From positions 1 through 64,000 of the forward strand of contig JBDQOI010000007.1 in the NCBI GenBank assembly GCA_040261275.1: a DNA stretch of 64,000 nucleotides, in the 5' to 3' direction. This DNA is from UBA8752 sp040261275 (GTDB lineage Bacteria; Bacteroidota; Bacteroidia; Flavobacteriales_D; Sanyastnellaceae). The stretch's first letter is position 1; every line of letters starts with the position of its first letter. Both the position numbers and the translations under genes were made by a program. Shown piece after piece: positions 51,192 through 60,144 of this stretch. The notes under the pieces are model-generated. The model saw nothing but the letters and a program-made list of their open reading frames with translations. It ran no database searches and was not told the origin of the DNA.

Positions 51192-52211
51192 ATGAGGACC
51201 CTTGTCGTCGGTCAAGGCCTAGCGGGCACGTTGGCCAGTCACTGCGCACTGAAGCGCGGATGGGACGTTCGGGTGATCGATGCCGGATACCCGTCAGCCT
51301 CCTCGGTTGCCGCAGGTATGTACAACCCCATGTCCTTCCGACGCATCGTAGAAGTCTGGGATGCCGACATTCATCTCCGCGCCATGAACGCAACCTTCCG
51401 CGAGATGGAGCAAATCCTGCAAATCCCGCTTCTGCACCCCTTACCCATTCACAAATGCTTGCCCAACGAGGATTATGCCATCGCGTGGCAGGAAAAGGCC
51501 AGAACATCCCCTTGGCTTTCGCCCTCGATCACGGCAGCATATGAAGGTGTAGTAAATGGCGGCGGTTGGGTAAACCTGCCCCTTTTGCTCAAGGAATGGC
51601 GAGGACACCTCGAGAAGATGGGGCGGTTCCAAAACAGGCCTTTGACTTTGAGCGATGAAGAGGCGTTGCAATCCGGACAATGGAACCATCTCATTGATTG
51701 CAGAGGCATGGGCGCCTCCCGGATCTCCACCTCTGTAGCAAGTCCCAGTGCGCCCGAAGGCATGGACATTCGACCGAACCGGGGAGAAATCCTCACCCTC
51801 TCCTTTCCCAGTGGCAACCCTGCCCCTCACGCACACATACAGAATTTCGGCAAGTGGACATTACCCATAGGCACCGGATTATGGCGACTCGGAGCCAGCT
51901 ATGAATGGAACCGCCTAGACCACGCACCTACTGAAGCCACCCGAAAACTGCTCATCGAGAAAATGAACGGGCACATCGAGGGCATTGGACCTGCCCAGGT
52001 CACGCAGCATGAGGTGGGCCTTCGCCCTGTATCGCGGGACCGGCGTCCCGCAGTTGGTGCTTATCCCGGGCGAAAGGGATGGTACATACTCAATGGACTT
52101 GGCACCCGCGGCGTGCTCATTGCTCCGAGGTGGGCAGAGTGGCTCATTGCACATATCGCCGGGGAAACCCCATCAAACGCAATTGTCCAGCCCTCCCGCC
52201 TTTTTACCTGA
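51192..52211 (+). CDS. FAD-dependent oxidoreductase, DAO family
   Basis: This 339-residue protein has an N-terminal dinucleotide motif VVGQGLAGTLASHCALKRGW and the phrase SSVAAGMYNPMSFRRI. The C-terminal region EVGLRPVSRDRRPAVGAYPG with LNGLGTRGVLIAPRWAEWL is typical of glycine-oxidase/D-amino-acid-oxidase-like enzymes. These oxidise amines or amino acids, but the substrate cannot be told from sequence. ATG 51192 is preferred; GTG 51183, directly after the kbl stop, is possible. Tight linkage to kbl suggests an amine or amino-acid catabolic role, which is inference. Confidence 0.82.
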   Translation: MRTLVVGQGLAGTLASHCALKRGWDVRVIDAGYPSASSVAAGMYNPMSFRRIVEVWDADIHLRAMNATFREMEQILQIPLLHPLPIHKCLPNEDYAIAWQEKARTSPWLSPSITAAYEGVVNGGGWVNLPLLLKEWRGHLEKMGRFQNRPLTLSDEEALQSGQWNHLIDCRGMGASRISTSVASPSAPEGMDIRPNRGEILTLSFPSGNPAPHAHIQNFGKWTLPIGTGLWRLGASYEWNRLDHAPTEATRKLLIEKMNGHIEGIGPAQVTQHEVGLRPVSRDRRPAVGAYPGRKGWYILNGLGTRGVLIAPRWAEWLIAHIAGETPSNAIVQPSRLFT

Positions 52212-52220
52212 CGGCTCTAT

Positions 52221-52238
52221 TTTCAATTTATTTTGAAA
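52221..52238. promoter_or_regulatory. Candidate operator, site 1 (TTTCA-N8-TGAAA)
   Basis: This inverted repeat, TTTCA and TGAAA around an all-A/T 8-bp centre, ends 12 bp before the ATG of the GbsR/MarR-like regulator. The same half-sites and spacing recur just before ferritin, so this may be the regulator's own binding site. AT-rich leaders can produce such matches by chance. Confidence 0.4.
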
Positions 52239-52250
52239 TACATTTCGCCC

Positions 52251-52772
52251 ATGTTTGGTGGCGAACTGAAACCGAGCCAAGCTCGAATCCACTTCATAGA
52301 AGCGTGGCCAGAAATACTGCGGCCTTGGGGTTTGCCCAAAGCTGCCGCGCGCATTCACGCGTTGCTATTATCGGAAAACGGAACGCTCGAAGCCACAACC
52401 ATCCAAGAGGTGCTGGAACTCAGCACGGGCTCAACGAGCACACAGCTTCGCTTACTGGCAGAAGCTGGCCTTGTAGAACGCATGAAAATATTGAGGACCA
52501 GAAAAGTGCGTTTTGGAGCCAATGCCGATCCAACGCACATTTTCGCCGCATTGGCTGGAATCAGAAGAGCCCAGGCCTACACAGCCGTTCTCAATTTGGG
52601 AAACACAATCTCTTCTACAGCGGACAAGCAGGATCTGCATTGGTTAAACACCATCCGTCAACTTCAGACCATGGCGGAGAGCATGGACCGGTGGCTCGAA
52701 ATCTGCTCAAAACGCGATCCGGAGTGGAGCATTAAGCAACTGGACAAACTCATTGCATTAAAACATCTCTGA
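52251..52772 (+). CDS. GbsR/MarR-like transcriptional regulator
   Basis: This 173-residue winged-helix protein of the GbsR/MarR type starts at ATG 52251. The N-terminal helix (ARIHFIEAWPEILRPWGLPK) leads to AARIHALLLSENGTLEATTI, then a recognition-helix region (IQEVLELSTGSTSTQLRLLA, EAGLVERMKILRTRKVRF). The C-terminal half is a dimerisation helix bundle. A TTG in frame at 52233 lies inside the predicted operator and was rejected. It lies 84 bp upstream of ferritin. The matching palindromes before both genes suggest self-regulation and control of iron storage, which is inference. Confidence 0.75.
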   Translation: MFGGELKPSQARIHFIEAWPEILRPWGLPKAAARIHALLLSENGTLEATTIQEVLELSTGSTSTQLRLLAEAGLVERMKILRTRKVRFGANADPTHIFAALAGIRRAQAYTAVLNLGNTISSTADKQDLHWLNTIRQLQTMAESMDRWLEICSKRDPEWSIKQLDKLIALKHL

Positions 52773-52834
52773 TTTATATTCCGAATCAATTCAATGTAAT
52801 TCAGAGGTTTAATAGTATTCTTTAGCACTTTACA

Positions 52835-52852
52835 TTTCAAATTAAAATGAAA
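52835..52852. promoter_or_regulatory. Candidate operator, site 2 (TTTCA-N8-TGAAA)
   Basis: This is a second TTTCA-N8-TGAAA palindrome with an A/T-only spacer, ending 4 bp before the ferritin ATG in a strikingly AT-rich 84-bp spacer (52773-52856). It has the same half-sites and spacing as site 1. Binding here would overlap the ribosome landing zone or the transcription start. Confidence 0.4.
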
Positions 52853-52856
52853 ACTT

Positions 52857-53351
52857 ATGGAACAAGCGATTGAACAAGCACTGAACGAACAAATTGAAAT
52901 GGAGGCGCGCAGCTCGCACTTCTACCTCGCGATGGCAAGCTGGGCAGAGCACAAGGGCCTGAACGGAACCGCTGAATTCCTGTATCGGCACAGCGATGAA
53001 GAACGAATGCACATGCTGAAACTGGTCCGCTTCGTCAATGAACGGGGAGGAAGGGCAAAAATCCCCGCTTTGGATGCCCCCCAATCTGACTTTGCGGACC
53101 TCGTGTCGATTTTCACTACGCTTCTCGAACACGAAACAAAAGTGACCGCCAGCATCAATGAAGTCGTTGACCTCTGTCTTTCCAGAAAGGACTACACCAC
53201 GCACAACTTCATGCAGTGGTACGTTGCCGAGCAGATCGAGGAGGAGGCCCTGGCAAGGAATATCCTCGACAAGCTGAACCTGATCGGCCAAGACAAAGGC
53301 GGTTTGTATCTATTGGACCGCGACCTCGAACAACTGCAGTCCGAAGCTTGA
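52857..53351 (+). CDS. Ferritin
   Basis: This non-haem ferritin (164 residues) stores iron as a 24-subunit shell. The four-helix bundle shows the ferroxidase ligands in LNEQIEMEARSSHFYLAMAS (Glu at the first helix, Tyr following), SDEERMHMLKLVRFVNERGG (Glu and the E-x2-H pair) and VAEQIEEEALARNILDKLNL (Glu/Gln of the fourth helix). The sequence is closer to bacterial FtnA than to bacterioferritin, with no haem-binding Met signature seen. The AT-rich spacer upstream holds a palindrome shared with the adjacent GbsR/MarR-like gene. Confidence 0.95.
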   Translation: MEQAIEQALNEQIEMEARSSHFYLAMASWAEHKGLNGTAEFLYRHSDEERMHMLKLVRFVNERGGRAKIPALDAPQSDFADLVSIFTTLLEHETKVTASINEVVDLCLSRKDYTTHNFMQWYVAEQIEEEALARNILDKLNLIGQDKGGLYLLDRDLEQLQSEA

Positions 53352-53393
53352 GCCAAGCCCGCACGGGTGTATTTTGCACAGACGCGGTTCAAC

Positions 53394-54026
53394 ATGACTT
53401 CAACAGGATCAGCCCCTTCCATTCTCGGGCTCGCCATGATTATGGCGATCGGGCTGTGGCCTTGCAAGGCTTTACCCCATTGTACAAGGGATTTCCCTGC
53501 ACAGACTCAAGGGTGGGTTGTCGCCGACCCTGAGATCGACAAGTCCCCTGTTTGGGCCCTCATCTACGGGAGATATCTCTATCTGCTGGGCTGCGAGATG
53601 TTCTGGCCGAATATTGACCGACTCGACCGGTTTCGTATTGCCGTGGTCAATTGGCCCGATCTCGCCGAAGACCTTGGTGACCGCCTGGATGGCCGCTCCA
53701 TAGCAGGGCTTCCCGTAGATATCATCCCCTTCGATGCCCCTGGTTTTGGTTCTGAAAAGGGAGATTTCACCATGGTTTTCGTCGGCGGATCGCTGGATCC
53801 CAAGGGGGAAAAACCACTGGCGGAGGGGTTGAGCCGATGGATGAAAAAATCCGCCCGCACGGCTTTGGTCATCACCGACGGGGCAGCGTTGGCGGGGCAT
53901 GACCTCGCTTTCAAGCGGATGAAAGATGGAACGGGGTTGAGTCTGTGTCTCCAACCCGACGACCTTTCGCTCAGCGCCAAAACCCTGGAATTGCCGCCTC
54001 ACTTCCTCCAAAAGCTCTGTCCGTAA
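53394..54026 (+). CDS. YfiR-like (DUF4154) periplasmic protein
   Basis: This 210-residue exported protein has signal peptide MTSTGSAPSILGLAMIMAIG with cleavage near CKA-L. The mature part, with VWALIYGRYLYLLGCEMFWP then RFRIAVVNW, AGLPVDIIPF, LVITDGAALAGHDLAF and SLCLQPDDLSLSAKTLELPP, follows the YfiR/DUF4154 plan of an open alpha/beta fold ending in a short L-rich helix. In Pseudomonas YfiR is a periplasmic repressor of the diguanylate cyclase YfiN. The assignment rests on pattern and needs a profile search. TAA overlaps the next gene's ATG (TAATG). It is the first gene of an operon ending in a SpoIIE phosphatase. Confidence 0.55.
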   Translation: MTSTGSAPSILGLAMIMAIGLWPCKALPHCTRDFPAQTQGWVVADPEIDKSPVWALIYGRYLYLLGCEMFWPNIDRLDRFRIAVVNWPDLAEDLGDRLDGRSIAGLPVDIIPFDAPGFGSEKGDFTMVFVGGSLDPKGEKPLAEGLSRWMKKSARTALVITDGAALAGHDLAFKRMKDGTGLSLCLQPDDLSLSAKTLELPPHFLQKLCP

Positions 54027-54952
54027 TGCACCGCGATTCATCTCATGCTCGCAGGGGATTGCGCCTATTCTTCGCCATAGGCTTGACCATCAACATCATG
54101 CTGGGCGGGGTGGGGGAACTGCAGTCCCAAGGAGAATTGACCCGCAGCGCCATCGCGCTGGCTGAGGCCGGCAAACTGGAAGATGCGGAGTATAAACTGG
54201 CTGCGGCCATGGCCGGGCCTGAAGCAGAGGATGCCATGACCTGGTATGTGCACGCCTTTGTGCTCAAGGAGCGCTACATCGCGGAAGGCAGGCCCCCAGA
54301 CGAGAACCTGAGGAGCCGCTCTCTGGCCAGTGTCGAGAAGTGCATGCAACGCGACCCTCAGGGGGAGCTGAGCCGATGGACCCTGCCCTTGTTGGAATTC
54401 CTCGCTGAAAGCCACGTCGGTGATGTGAAGGCTGCCATTTCGGCCATCCGTCCGGATGATCCCCCCACTGCATTGGACCACTTTGCTGCGTATTCCGATG
54501 TTCAATCCCTCCTCGACCCGGACTGGGACGAAGACGCTGAGTGGGTGCTGGTACATCAGCAAATCGGTGAAAGGGCCATTCAGGAAGCCACTCGACTTGA
54601 AAAGAAAGGTGCCGGACCTTGGTTCGCCATGGGGGTGCACCACTATAGCTTGGCATCTCAAAGGGCCCACGACCAGCCCCGTTCCCTTTTCAACCTCGCC
54701 GTGCACACCTACAATCAAGGGGTCCGAGAATTCCGGTATGCTGAGGATGACCTCGACGCAATAGACGGCGCACTGAGGCAAGCCGCATCGCATTGGCAAA
54801 ACGCATCGGATCTGCTGGACACCACCATCGAGAAAGATCCCGAAAACACCAAGGCTTATGAGGCCCTGGCCATCGTCTCCACCGCACTGTTGAACCAGGA
54901 ACGCATCGACTGGTGCAAGGAACACATCCAAGAGCTGCGAGGGGGCGAATGA
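54026..54952 (+). CDS. Exported TPR-like helical repeat protein
   Basis: This 308-residue protein has an N-terminal hydrophobic export signal (about 10-32, GLRLFFAIGLTINIMLGGVG, cleavage near SQG). The rest is helical with tetratricopeptide-like phrases: RSAIALAEAGKLEDAEYKLAAA, GPWFAMGVHHYSLASQRAHD, NLAVHTYNQGVREF, NTKAYEALAIVSTALLNQER. TPR modules usually bind proteins. Its start overlaps the YfiR-like stop and its stop overlaps the phosphatase start, so the three products are very probably co-translated. It may be a periplasmic partner of the YfiR-like protein or of the phosphatase sensor, which is inference. Confidence 0.7.
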   Translation: MHRDSSHARRGLRLFFAIGLTINIMLGGVGELQSQGELTRSAIALAEAGKLEDAEYKLAAAMAGPEAEDAMTWYVHAFVLKERYIAEGRPPDENLRSRSLASVEKCMQRDPQGELSRWTLPLLEFLAESHVGDVKAAISAIRPDDPPTALDHFAAYSDVQSLLDPDWDEDAEWVLVHQQIGERAIQEATRLEKKGAGPWFAMGVHHYSLASQRAHDQPRSLFNLAVHTYNQGVREFRYAEDDLDAIDGALRQAASHWQNASDLLDTTIEKDPENTKAYEALAIVSTALLNQERIDWCKEHIQELRGGE

Positions 54953-56775
54953 AGCAGTGGTTCCACTCCATCGGCGCCCGGATTTTCGCGGGTTTCGGAA
55001 TGTTCATAGCCGCACTGGCCGTGTTCTTCATCCTCACGGCGAACACCACCCGCCAACAGTCGGAGATGCTGGAGCAATCCGCAAAGTGGGACGTGGCGAA
55101 GGGGGAGGTGGCCAAGCTCATGCAGCGCGTCGAGGCCATGAGGGCCTATGCGCTGCTGGCGGCTCGGCTACCGGAGCCCAGTCACTTGCACATCGATGCC
55201 CACCGCTCACTGGACCGCCTTCAATTCGGCTTCGCTGAAAAGCTGGAAGTGCTTCGCAGCAGTTCACCGGAAAAGGCCACCGTACACGAGCGGTTGTTCC
55301 GGCACCACCTTGCTGCAGACGCCTTGCTTGACGCCCTTCAAGGTCTTGTACCGCCCGGAACCCGCAAGGCGGAGCTTGACCTCGACTTCCAACGGTTGTG
55401 GAAGGTGGATGAGTTGCTGGACAACCCTTTCGAGCCCGGTGCGGATCTGACTTCTCGGCTGGACTCTCTCTCAACTGACCTCACCGTTCTGGAAGCACAT
55501 TTCACAGAGGCGGCGGGGATTACGGACGCAGCCGTTGAATCCAGCGGAAGGCGCCTTGACACACTCGTTCGTTGGATTTCCCTTTTTGTGCTGCTCGCGG
55601 GTATTTTCATCGCTGCCGGCGTCACCCGCGCCATTCGGCGGCCCCTGCTCAAGGTGCGGGCCCGGCTGCTGTACCTATCGCGTGGCATTGACCATCCATT
55701 CTCCGTACCGAAAAGGAAGGATGAGATAGGAGAAATGGCACAGGCCTTGGACCGTCTAGCGGATGGTCTCAGGCGAACACGAGAATTCAGTGCCGCCGTG
55801 GGGCGAGGCCAGTTTGACACAGAATACACTCCGCTTTCCGAGGAGGATGTGCTGGGCAAGACTTTGATCGCCATGCGGGACGATCTGGCGGGATACGAGC
55901 GCGAGATGGAGGCGAAAGTGGCGGAAAGAACCGAAACCCTGACCCGCCAAACCGCCCAATTGGAGGCGCAGGGCGATGAGCTGACCCGGCTATACAACGA
56001 CCTCACCTCGAGCATCGACTACGCCCGGCGCATACAAGGAGCCATTCTACCCAGCGAATCCAACCGCCGGAGCATTTTTGACCGGCACTTCGTACTGTAC
56101 ATGCCGCGCGATGGCGTCAGCGGCGATTTCCCTTGGTTCCACAAGCTGGATGCGTGGCGGATGTTCGCCGCAGTCGATTGCACCGGACACGGTGTACCGG
56201 GCGCCTTCATGAGCTTGCTCGGACACAATGCCCTTCAGCACATAGGCAAGGTATATACCCAACCAGGCAAAATCCTGGACCGACTCAACACCTTGGCGCG
56301 GGACGTTCTCCATCGTGGAGAAGACAGCGGTCTGGACGCGGAAGACCAAGTGCCAGACGGCATGGATATCGGACTGGTTTCCATCAACCTAGAAGATGGA
56401 GTCCTCGAGTTTGCCGGTGCCAATTCACCCTGCTACATCGTGCGGAATGGCGCGATTATGGAACTCAAACCCGACAAACGTGCCATCGCCAGTTTCGAAC
56501 CCGGCACCCATCGATACAGCACGCAGACCGTGGACCTCAAAGACGGGGACATGGTGTATTGTGCATCAGACGGTTACGCCGACCAATTCGGAGGACCCAA
56601 AGGCCGAAAGTTCATGCGCAAGCGGTTCCGGGCATTGCTCGAGGAATTGGCCGCCATGGGTGTTGCAGAACAGGAAAAACAACTGCGCGAGCGCATAGAG
56701 CGCTGGCGCCTGGAAGCCGATGAGGATCAAGTGGACGATATCCTCGTGTGTGGCGTCCGCATCCGACTGGGGTGA
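54949..56775 (+). CDS. Membrane SpoIIE-type PP2C phosphatase with sensor and HAMP
   Basis: This 608-residue transmembrane phosphatase has TM1 (11-31), a helical periplasmic domain (32-207), TM2 (208-226), a HAMP linker (about 227-280), a coiled coil (310-355) and a SpoIIE/PP2C domain (about 360-608). Metal-binding residues are in PRDGVSGDFPWF (D393), AAVDCTGHGVPGAFMSLLGH (D410) and YCASDGYADQFGG. Such enzymes dephosphorylate serine on anti-sigma antagonists or other partners. No partner switch (STAS or anti-sigma kinase) is nearby. The layout copies YfiN with PP2C in place of GGDEF. ATG 54949 overlaps the TPR gene stop. Confidence 0.9.
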   Translation: MKQWFHSIGARIFAGFGMFIAALAVFFILTANTTRQQSEMLEQSAKWDVAKGEVAKLMQRVEAMRAYALLAARLPEPSHLHIDAHRSLDRLQFGFAEKLEVLRSSSPEKATVHERLFRHHLAADALLDALQGLVPPGTRKAELDLDFQRLWKVDELLDNPFEPGADLTSRLDSLSTDLTVLEAHFTEAAGITDAAVESSGRRLDTLVRWISLFVLLAGIFIAAGVTRAIRRPLLKVRARLLYLSRGIDHPFSVPKRKDEIGEMAQALDRLADGLRRTREFSAAVGRGQFDTEYTPLSEEDVLGKTLIAMRDDLAGYEREMEAKVAERTETLTRQTAQLEAQGDELTRLYNDLTSSIDYARRIQGAILPSESNRRSIFDRHFVLYMPRDGVSGDFPWFHKLDAWRMFAAVDCTGHGVPGAFMSLLGHNALQHIGKVYTQPGKILDRLNTLARDVLHRGEDSGLDAEDQVPDGMDIGLVSINLEDGVLEFAGANSPCYIVRNGAIMELKPDKRAIASFEPGTHRYSTQTVDLKDGDMVYCASDGYADQFGGPKGRKFMRKRFRALLEELAAMGVAEQEKQLRERIERWRLEADEDQVDDILVCGVRIRLG

Positions 56776-56798
56776 GCCATAAGAGAGGTCGATCCACC

Positions 56799-58619
56799 AT
56801 GAGGTTGGAAAACATATCGGTTCGATTCCAAAGGAAATGGCAGTCCTTATTGGAGGGCGGCGTGGGCCCTGCCAACACCGTGCTTTTCCTCGCTGCTGCG
56901 CTCGGTGCCGTGGCAGGCATGCTCGCCGTGTTCTTGAAGAATGGGGTCGGTTGGTTGCGCCAATTGCCTTGGATTTCAGGGGAAGGCAGAGGGAGTGAGG
57001 TTCGGTTTCTGCTCCCCATCGTGGGATTGGTCCTGACCTACATCCTCATTCGCAAGGTGTTTTCTGGTCGCCATCCCGGGCCTGGAATTCCCGCCACTTT
57101 GCACGCCATATCGAGGATGCGGGCCCGGTTGAGCCGGATGTCGATGATCAGCCCCGTGGCTGCCTCCTTCATCACCGTTGGATTTGGTGGTAGCGCAGGT
57201 CTCGAAGCACCCACGGTGCAAAGCAGTGCTGCCCTGGCCAGCGAAGCAGCCGAACGGTTCAATCTGGACTATCGGCACCGTCTCGTGCTCATCGGTTGCG
57301 CGGCTACGGCCTCATTGGCCGCCATGTTCAATGCGCCACTCGCCGCCATCGTCTTCGCGGTTGAGGTGATCATGATTGACCTGACGACGGCGAGCCTCGT
57401 TCCTCTGCTCATTTCCTCGTTGTCCGCGTTGCTCACAACGGCCCTTTTCATCGATGCGGATGAACTCGTCAAAGCAGGACGGAACCTCCCCGAGTGGGAC
57501 GGCACCTTTCTGGCCTACATCCCCTTCGCCATCCTTTGCGGGATGGCTTCCGTGTGGTTCAGCTCCATTTACCGCGGCGCAGGTGGTGCGGTGCGGCGGT
57601 TTCGCCATCCCGGAGCGCGCATCATCGCGGCCGGCGGCCTGATCGGCATCGCCCTGGTTGCCTTTCCCTCCCTGTACGGCGAGGGTTTCGATCTCATCAA
57701 CGACCTCCTCAGGGGACGAGGAGTCGACAGACTGGACCCCCTTGACCGCGGCTCGATCATCACCACTTTTAGCAGGCAGGGGAATTTCTCTGGAACCTCG
57801 TTACAGTTGCTGGTGATCCTGTGCGTTCTGTGGTTTTGTAAACCCGCTCTAACGGGGTTGACGGTGGGAGCTGGCGGCGTCGGTGGAATTTTTGCCCCCG
57901 CCCTTTTCAGTGGCGCCATGCTGGGGGGCATCTATCTCACCTTGACCGATCTCGCGTTGCCCGGACTCCACCTCATAGGAGGTCATTTCATTCTCGCGGG
58001 AATGGCGGGCCTTCTCTCGGGCATTTTGCGCGCGCCACTGACGGCCATATTCCTAGCGGCTGAAGCCAGTGGGGGTTATGACCTTTTCATCCCTTTGATG
58101 CTCACCAGTGCCATCGCTTTCCAAACGTCCCGTTGGATGCGGCCCAACAGCATCTATACGGAGGAACTCGCAGAACGGGGGGAGCTCATTACGCATGATA
58201 AGGACAAGGCGGTGCTCACCCTGATGACCTTGGCCGATGAAGTCGAACGCGACTTTGATCCCGTCGGCCCCGACATGACCTTGGGTGAGCTGGTGAAGGT
58301 CGTGGCGCGAAGTCGGAGGAACATTCACCCTGTCCTGGACGCAGACAACAAACTCGTGGGAATCCTGCCCTTGGAAGAAATTCGGGAGGTGATGTTCGAA
58401 CGTGAACGATACGAAGAACTCAGGGTGAGCGACCTCATGGTGATGCCGCCGGCTACATTGGAGTGGGGTGAGCACATGGACCAGGTCATGGAGAAATTCG
58501 ATCGTACAAGGGCTTGGAACCTCCCTGTGCTCAAGCAGGGTGTCTATACCGGTTTTGTGAGCCGTTCCAAGCTTTTCGGAGCTTATCGCAATTGGCTGCA
58601 GGCCGTGTCTGAAGAGTGA
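56799..58619 (+). CDS. CLC-family chloride channel/antiporter with CBS pair
   Basis: This 606-residue membrane protein moves chloride, by channel or H+ exchange. The selectivity motifs are GPGIP (in RHPGPGIPATLHAI), GGSAGLEAPTV (the GxExP gating-glutamate position) and GVGGIFAPALFSGAMLGG. After about 10 helices a pair of cytoplasmic CBS domains follows (about 465-600; PDMTLGELVKVVARSRRNIH, HPVLDADNKLVGILPLEE, VSDLMVMPPATLEW). ATG 56799 (MRLENISVRFQRK) lies 23 bp after the phosphatase stop. Whether it is a channel or an antiporter cannot be told from these motifs alone. Confidence 0.93.
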   Translation: MRLENISVRFQRKWQSLLEGGVGPANTVLFLAAALGAVAGMLAVFLKNGVGWLRQLPWISGEGRGSEVRFLLPIVGLVLTYILIRKVFSGRHPGPGIPATLHAISRMRARLSRMSMISPVAASFITVGFGGSAGLEAPTVQSSAALASEAAERFNLDYRHRLVLIGCAATASLAAMFNAPLAAIVFAVEVIMIDLTTASLVPLLISSLSALLTTALFIDADELVKAGRNLPEWDGTFLAYIPFAILCGMASVWFSSIYRGAGGAVRRFRHPGARIIAAGGLIGIALVAFPSLYGEGFDLINDLLRGRGVDRLDPLDRGSIITTFSRQGNFSGTSLQLLVILCVLWFCKPALTGLTVGAGGVGGIFAPALFSGAMLGGIYLTLTDLALPGLHLIGGHFILAGMAGLLSGILRAPLTAIFLAAEASGGYDLFIPLMLTSAIAFQTSRWMRPNSIYTEELAERGELITHDKDKAVLTLMTLADEVERDFDPVGPDMTLGELVKVVARSRRNIHPVLDADNKLVGILPLEEIREVMFERERYEELRVSDLMVMPPATLEWGEHMDQVMEKFDRTRAWNLPVLKQGVYTGFVSRSKLFGAYRNWLQAVSEE

Positions 58620-58740
58620 CTCCACCCTTCTGTTGGTCGACGCTGTGGATGACAAACATCATCCTGCGACGATGACCCCCGTCATGATTCTCGGCCCAAG
58701 TCGGCGCTTCATTTGGCCCTGTAACCCAATTGAAAGCGCC

Positions 58741-60138
58741 ATGTCTTACACTCATCCCTCCTCCGCCCTGATGACCTCCAGCCTCTTTTTAATGGTCCTC
58801 GTCGCACTCTCATCATGCAACCCGAGCAACTCCATCAACCCGGAGCCCGTGGACAAGGACTTTCAAATGTTGGCGACCATGATCGATGCGCTCGGTCAAC
58901 AAGGCTATGCCAACCTGCACATGCCGGATCCACACATGCTCGACCAAATCCCTCAGGACCCCGCTAACCCCCTGACCTCGGACAAAGTCAACCTCGGCCG
59001 GATGCTCTTCCATGAGACAGCGTTGGGCATGGACGCTGAAGACGAAAGCGGAATAGCCACCTTCAGCTGTGCCAGCTGCCACCATGCAGCCGCCGGATTC
59101 CAAGCCGGGGTGCAGCAGGGCCTTGGAGATGGCGGTGTTGGTTTCGGCGTTCGGGGCGAGGGCCGGGTCATCTCTCCTGAATACGATCCCGCAACCATCG
59201 ACCGGCAGCCCATGCGGACACCTACCGCGATGAACGGTGCTTTTACCCCTGTCACGCTCTGGAACGGCCAGTTCGGCGCCAACGGGCCCAACGCCGGTAC
59301 GGAAGCCCAATGGACCGAAGGAACCCCCATCGCAGTGAACTACCTCGGCTATGAGGGGCTGGAAACCCAGGCCATAGCAGGACTGACCGTGCACAGAATG
59401 GCTCCTGATGCCGAATTCTTTGACCACCTTCCTAGCTATGTCGCCCTCTTTGATGCCGCATTCCCGGATTTCGCTGAAGAAGACCGGTACAGCGTTGAGA
59501 CCGCAGGCTTGGCCATCGCCGCCTACGAGCGGACCATCATGGCTTCAGAATCTCCCTTCCAAAAGTGGTTGAGGGGTGAGCACACCGCCATGACCGATCA
59601 GCAGAAGGACGGTGCCATGGTTTTCTTTGGAGATGCAAACTGCGGGACCTGCCACAATGGCCCCGGCCTGACGGACGGTGGATTCCACGCCTTGGGTATG
59701 CCCGACATGCCAGGAATCGAAGTGCTTGACGCCGGAGACGATACCTACGGCCTGTCAGGATCTGACCTCGCCCTCGGCCGGGGTGGGTTCACCGGCCTGG
59801 AAGGAGACAAGCACGCCTTCAAAACGCCGCAGCTCTACAACCTCAAGGATAGCCCCTTCTACGGACACGGAGGAACGTTCTACAACCTCGAAGACGTCAT
59901 CCGTTACAAGCTGAGCGGCGAATGCGCCAAGACTGAAGCCCAATCCTTCCTGTCCAACGACTACCAAGCCGTTGAGCTGACGGAAAAGCAGGAACGCGAT
60001 CTCTACTACTTCCTTGCAGATGGACTCTACGATGCCTCACTGGACCGTTATGTACCCTCTTCTACCTTGAGCGGTAACTGCTTCCCCAACAACGACCCTC
60101 AATCCAGTGTGGACTTGGGCTGCAACGAGCCGGGCTGA
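58741..60138 (+). CDS. Di-haem cytochrome c peroxidase-like lipoprotein
   Basis: This 465-residue exported protein of the cytochrome c peroxidase/MauG family has lipobox VALSSCN (about residue 26). Haem 1 is bound by CASCHH and haem 2 by CGTCHN; LGRMLFHETALGMDAEDESG and RTPTAMNGAFTPVTLWNGQF are typical. Peroxidases of this family reduce H2O2 in the periplasm, while MauG-like members oxidise proteins, and motifs here do not settle which. ATG 58741 precedes the lipoprotein signal; the open frame upstream has none. A short cysteine-containing tail ends the protein. Haem comes from the hemD/hemH pathway. It is convergent with the M43 protease. Confidence 0.88.
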   Translation: MSYTHPSSALMTSSLFLMVLVALSSCNPSNSINPEPVDKDFQMLATMIDALGQQGYANLHMPDPHMLDQIPQDPANPLTSDKVNLGRMLFHETALGMDAEDESGIATFSCASCHHAAAGFQAGVQQGLGDGGVGFGVRGEGRVISPEYDPATIDRQPMRTPTAMNGAFTPVTLWNGQFGANGPNAGTEAQWTEGTPIAVNYLGYEGLETQAIAGLTVHRMAPDAEFFDHLPSYVALFDAAFPDFAEEDRYSVETAGLAIAAYERTIMASESPFQKWLRGEHTAMTDQQKDGAMVFFGDANCGTCHNGPGLTDGGFHALGMPDMPGIEVLDAGDDTYGLSGSDLALGRGGFTGLEGDKHAFKTPQLYNLKDSPFYGHGGTFYNLEDVIRYKLSGECAKTEAQSFLSNDYQAVELTEKQERDLYYFLADGLYDASLDRYVPSSTLSGNCFPNNDPQSSVDLGCNEPG

Positions 60139-60144
60139 TCCCGA

